Shown here: piece by piece, positions 5,842 to 7,905 of the stretch | How positions within the stretch are numbered: position 1 is the stretch's first letter | Layout of the letters: the number at the start of each line of letters is the position of its first letter | DNA from: Candidatus Hydromicrobium americanum | Lineage (GTDB): Bacteria > Actinomycetota > Humimicrobiia > Humimicrobiales > Humimicrobiaceae | Assembly: GCA_002779205.1 (NCBI GenBank) | Contig: PEXF01000042.1 | Location: forward strand, 1 to 7,905 | Direction: 5' to 3' | DNA: 7,905 nucleotides | Position numbers and translations under genes: made by a program | Notes under the pieces: model-generated | Told to the model about the DNA's origin: nothing | The model's input: the letters and a program-made list of their open reading frames with translations, nothing else | Database searches by the model: none

Positions 5842-6342
5842 TTATTTATCCTTAAAATCTTCAGGTTCAACATGATTCAGGAAGTTTTTAAATTTTTTTA
5901 CCTCTTCTTCTATTGATTGTATTCTCAACCCGCCTGATTCTAAAACATGTTCCGCTACATAAATGTCACATTTACTTCTAACAGCCGTAGCTATAGCATC
6001 AGAAGGTCTTGAATCAACTCTGACAACTTTTCTATCTGTATTTTTAATATTTATTATTGCATAAAATGTATTATCCCTGATATCTGTTATCTCGATGTTA
6101 TCAATACTTATTTTTAAATTATTAATAATATTAATAATCAAATCATGAGTCATAGGTCTTGGTGTTTTTATATTAGACATTTCAAGCGCTATAGCGGAAG
6201 CCTCAAAAGGTCCAATCCAGATAGGTAAATATCTGTTTCCATTTTCTTCTTTTAAAAGAAGGATCGGTTTATGAGAAGGTAGTTCTATCCTTACACCTTC
6301 TAACGTCATTTTTATTAAATTAGAATTTTTTTTATTTTTCAC
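5842..6342 (-). CDS. DUF151 / bifunctional nuclease domain protein (Rv1829-like)
   Basis: 166 residues from GTG 6342. ATG at 6309 (Met12, MTLEGVRIELPS) is an equally credible start and matches where relatives usually begin. Neither has a clear ribosome binding site. The BFN domain is complete: GVRIELPSHKPILLLKEENG, YLPIWIGPFEASAIALEM (38-55), PRPMTHDLI (61-69), and VDSRPSDAIATAVR (109-122). The family is named after a plant protein reported to have RNase and DNase activity. The bacterial role is not well defined. In Actinomycetota it is encoded just before the MerR regulator, as here. A promoter with a consensus -10 lies just upstream, and a hairpin follows the stop, so it may be a single-gene unit. 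The C-terminal tail (about 145-166) is charged and lies outside the domain. Confidence 0.9.
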   Translation of the reverse strand: MKNKKNSNLIKMTLEGVRIELPSHKPILLLKEENGNRYLPIWIGPFEASAIALEMSNIKTPRPMTHDLIINIINNLKISIDNIEITDIRDNTFYAIINIKNTDRKVVRVDSRPSDAIATAVRSKCDIYVAEHVLESGGLRIQSIEEEVKKFKNFLNHVEPEDFKDK

Positions 6343-6372
6343 TTTTAGAAAAATTTAATATTTTTACTGGTA

Positions 6373-6401
6373 ATTATATAACACTTAATAATATAAATCG
6401 A
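6373..6401 (-). promoter_or_regulatory. Probable promoter of the DUF151 gene
   Basis: On the minus strand a consensus -10 TATAAT (6378-6373) lies 17 nt after a poor -35 TCGATT (6401-6396). The inferred start point is about 24 nt before GTG 6342 or 57 nt before ATG 6309. The surrounding AT-richness raises the chance of a random match. Confidence 0.4.
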
Positions 6402-6463
6402 TGAACTATATTTTATTTATCACAGAATAATAGATACTTCCTGTTTTATTTAATTTATTAAAA

Positions 6464-6594
6464 TTACAAAATTATTAATTTAGAGCCATTCATAGAAGAA
6501 GCATTCCTAAAAGTTATAGGATTAAACACAAGACCAACACTATCTCCTATAGTTTGTAGTGTAGCTCCATGTTCATGGGAGTTGTAGGATCGGG
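6464..6594. other. Unexplained coding-like stretch after the phosphoribosyltransferase gene
   Basis: This stretch looks less AT-rich than the 6343-6463 spacer and has open frames on both strands. On minus (to TAA at 6464-6466) it reads SHEHGATLQTIGDSVGLVF and on to FRNASSMNGS. On plus (to TAG at 6585) it reads FIEEAFLKVIGLNTRP. Neither has a start context, and I recognise neither. It also contains small inverted repeats (TCCTA...TAGGA near 6506-6522; CTCCATG...CATGGGAG near 6565-6581). It may be gene debris or the end of a mobile element. Confidence 0.3.
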
Positions 6595-7197
6595 TTATAC
6601 GTTAGAGCTGCTCTTTAAGAATTCGATATCTTTTTTTACAGTATCTAATTTTAACTCGTATATTGACTGCAGATTTCTAAATTTCTGTTTATAATCCAGA
6701 CCATAGCCAACTATATATTTCTCTCCAATTTTAAAGCCTATATATTTAATATTAATATCTGCAATTCTTCTTATATCCCTATCCAGCAGAGTGCATATTT
6801 CAAGGCTATTGGGAAATCTTGATTTTAAGTTTCTGAGTAGATAACTTATAGTAAGCCCGGTATCAATGATATCTTCTGCGATCAATACGTCCTTCCCTTC
6901 TATTGATTCATCAAGGTCTTTAGTGATCCTGACCACACCTGTAGATGTACCATTAATACCATATGCAGAAATACTCATGAAATCTATGCTTAAGGGAAGG
7001 TCAATTTCCTTTATCAGGTCGGATAGAAATATCACTCCTCCTCTTAAAATACTAACCAGAAGCAGATTTTTATATTTATAGTCCTGTGTAATTTCTTTTC
7101 CCAGTTCGGAAATTCTATCTTTTATATCTGAACTCGAAAATAATACTTTTCCTAAAATATCGTTTTTTATTAATTCTTTTTCAGTTTGTTCACTCAA
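6595..7197 (-). CDS. hpt: Hypoxanthine phosphoribosyltransferase
   Basis: Purine salvage: transfers phosphoribose from PRPP to hypoxanthine (and probably guanine), making IMP or GMP in the cytoplasm. The 200-residue protein has SILRGGVIFLSDL (49-61), SAYG (77-80) in the flexible loop, the PRPP-binding VLIAEDIIDTGLT (104-116) with the paired acidic residues E108/D109, and the C-terminal VGYGLDYKQKFRNL (163-176). The length is slightly above the usual 175-190 because of a short C-terminal tail. The base-contacting LLDKP segment reads LLDRD. The start is TTG 7197 (MSEQTEKE), with no ribosome binding site and no ATG alternative upstream, so the start is uncertain by a few codons. It lies 29 nt after the DUF3048 gene and may be co-transcribed with it. 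The common actinobacterial partners tilS and ftsH are not next to it. Confidence 0.93.
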   Translation of the reverse strand: MSEQTEKELIKNDILGKVLFSSSDIKDRISELGKEITQDYKYKNLLLVSILRGGVIFLSDLIKEIDLPLSIDFMSISAYGINGTSTGVVRITKDLDESIEGKDVLIAEDIIDTGLTISYLLRNLKSRFPNSLEICTLLDRDIRRIADINIKYIGFKIGEKYIVGYGLDYKQKFRNLQSIYELKLDTVKKDIEFLKSSSNV

Positions 7198-7226
7198 AAT
7201 ATAACTAAAATAATTAATATAAATCT

Positions 7227-7905
7227 CTAATATGTAAGCTTATTGGTGTCCTCTATTAGTGCTACCCATGTAGGGCCGCGGTTGAACAGTATTATATTTC
7301 CATCATCATCTTTATATTTAAATGGATCAAAAACTGATGTTCTTTCCCATGTTCCTTTTACCACATTTCCATCCATAAAGAAAAAGGCTTTACCTATATC
7401 ACTGGTCCCGGTTGTTCTGACAGCCATATGACCCCATTGATCAATGGGCCCTTTAATGCTTGTAATAATAACAATTACATTTTTAACTGCAATCTGCTTA
7501 CCGGTTTCATAATCAGTATGAGGAGTACCTCCTGTAAACTTTAGATAATTATTATTTTCTCTATTATATTCAAAAACAACCCTGTAAGTGTCATAAGAAA
7601 AATTAATAGCTATATCTGAAATATCTCCCCTCTCGGAATCAACTGCATCTATTTTAAATTTTAGAGGAGATTGTCCCCCTTCAAGAGAATATCCATAATC
7701 CGCAGCATCCTCCTTTAATTTTAAAGTAGACATAAAAGCAGTGTGCTCTGTAATATTACTTCTGCTATAATCTCTCCATCCTGAAGAAGTATTGGCCACA
7801 ATAGTACTATTTCCAGATTGGTCTCCTAATGGAGTCAATACATCCAGTCCAATATCTTCAATTACTTTATATGCCTCTGTATAGGTTCCCCAGAAAGCAT
7901 ATATC
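7227..7905 (-). CDS. DUF3048 (YerB-like) protein, C-terminal part only
   Basis: The frame is open from the right edge to the stop at 7227-7229. The TTG at 7838 is an internal Leu (reading ...DIGLDVLTPLGDQ), not a start, so the gene begins outside the window. About 225 residues are visible. Recognisable DUF3048 features are an N-terminal half with GWRDYSRSN, then INFSYDTYRVVFEYNRENNNYLKF, HTDYETGKQIAVKNVIVI, GKAFFFMDGNVVKGTW (the dGxxxxGTW motif), FKYKDDDGN, and a terminal GPTWVALI. The family includes the YerB lipoprotein of Bacillus. Members are usually exported, but the signal sequence would lie outside the window and cannot be checked. Molecular function is unknown. The family call is from motif memory and fits over the whole length. 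Confidence 0.75.
   Translation of the reverse strand, partial: IYAFWGTYTEAYKVIEDIGLDVLTPLGDQSGNSTIVANTSSGWRDYSRSNITEHTAFMSTLKLKEDAADYGYSLEGGQSPLKFKIDAVDSERGDISDIAINFSYDTYRVVFEYNRENNNYLKFTGGTPHTDYETGKQIAVKNVIVIITSIKGPIDQWGHMAVRTTGTSDIGKAFFFMDGNVVKGTWERTSVFDPFKYKDDDGNIILFNRGPTWVALIEDTNKLTY

Noticed and set aside
6866..7081. Plus-strand 71-residue ORF
   Set aside because: It is antisense to the conserved PRPP-binding region of hpt, so it is a shadow frame.
7227..7838. TTG 7838 as the start of the DUF3048 gene
   Set aside because: The frame continues to the right edge with plausible family sequence, so the TTG is internal.

Overview
The window is AT-rich (roughly one third G+C by eye) and carries two convergent gene blocks. 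On the minus strand a DUF151 bifunctional-nuclease-domain gene is followed by a MerR-type regulator whose C-terminal half (SDG-TVY..., GQGVFGIA) is what I know from the regulator directly downstream of DUF151 in Actinomycetota (the mycobacterial Rv1829-Rv1830 pair). This suggests a low-GC, uncultured-type actinobacterial lineage (for example Humimicrobiia/OPB41-like). The lineage name is inference from two genes, not something the sequence proves. Both ends of the window cut through genes.

Left block, plus strand (1-3728): a 5'-truncated uroporphyrinogen-decarboxylase-family protein of the MtaA/CmuA methyltransferase type with a complete HxC...C zinc site; an intact xylose-isomerase-like TIM-barrel enzyme; a badly decayed xylulokinase (xylB) with an internal deletion, a nonsense codon, two frameshifts and a 12-bp tandem duplication; and a dUTPase (dut) whose start codon overlaps the xylB stop (ATGA) and whose reading frame is broken by one extra base in an A-rich run near the N-terminus. 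The block reads as a sugar-catabolic operon in which the kinase step has been lost. The isomerase and the methyltransferase-like gene remain open over all that is visible.

Middle (3729-4699): a short convergent intergenic stretch with an AT hairpin, then a minus-strand left-handed-beta-helix acetyltransferase of the serine acetyltransferase type. Directly upstream of it lies a decayed 3' end of an IS605-type tnpB, with several small hairpins, including one overlapping its stop codon that looks like a transposon right end.

Right block, minus strand (4700-7905): in transcription order, the C-terminal part of a DUF3048 (YerB-like) protein, a hypoxanthine phosphoribosyltransferase, the DUF151 protein, the MerR-like regulator, and a small PD-(D/E)XK-like nuclease-fold protein. 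The MerR gene has its own good sigma70-type promoter, and the -10 overlaps a tandem double palindrome (TTACA-N4-TGTAA twice, sharing its middle), a strong candidate for an autoregulatory operator. DUF151 also appears to have its own promoter. The 110-120 bp after the phosphoribosyltransferase is unexplained and looks like coding remnant or mobile-element debris.

I see no CRISPR array, tRNA, rRNA or defence island. The most interesting signals are the MerR double operator, the decaying xylB-dut junction, the tnpB scar, and the pairing of a corrinoid-methyltransferase-like protein with sugar genes.
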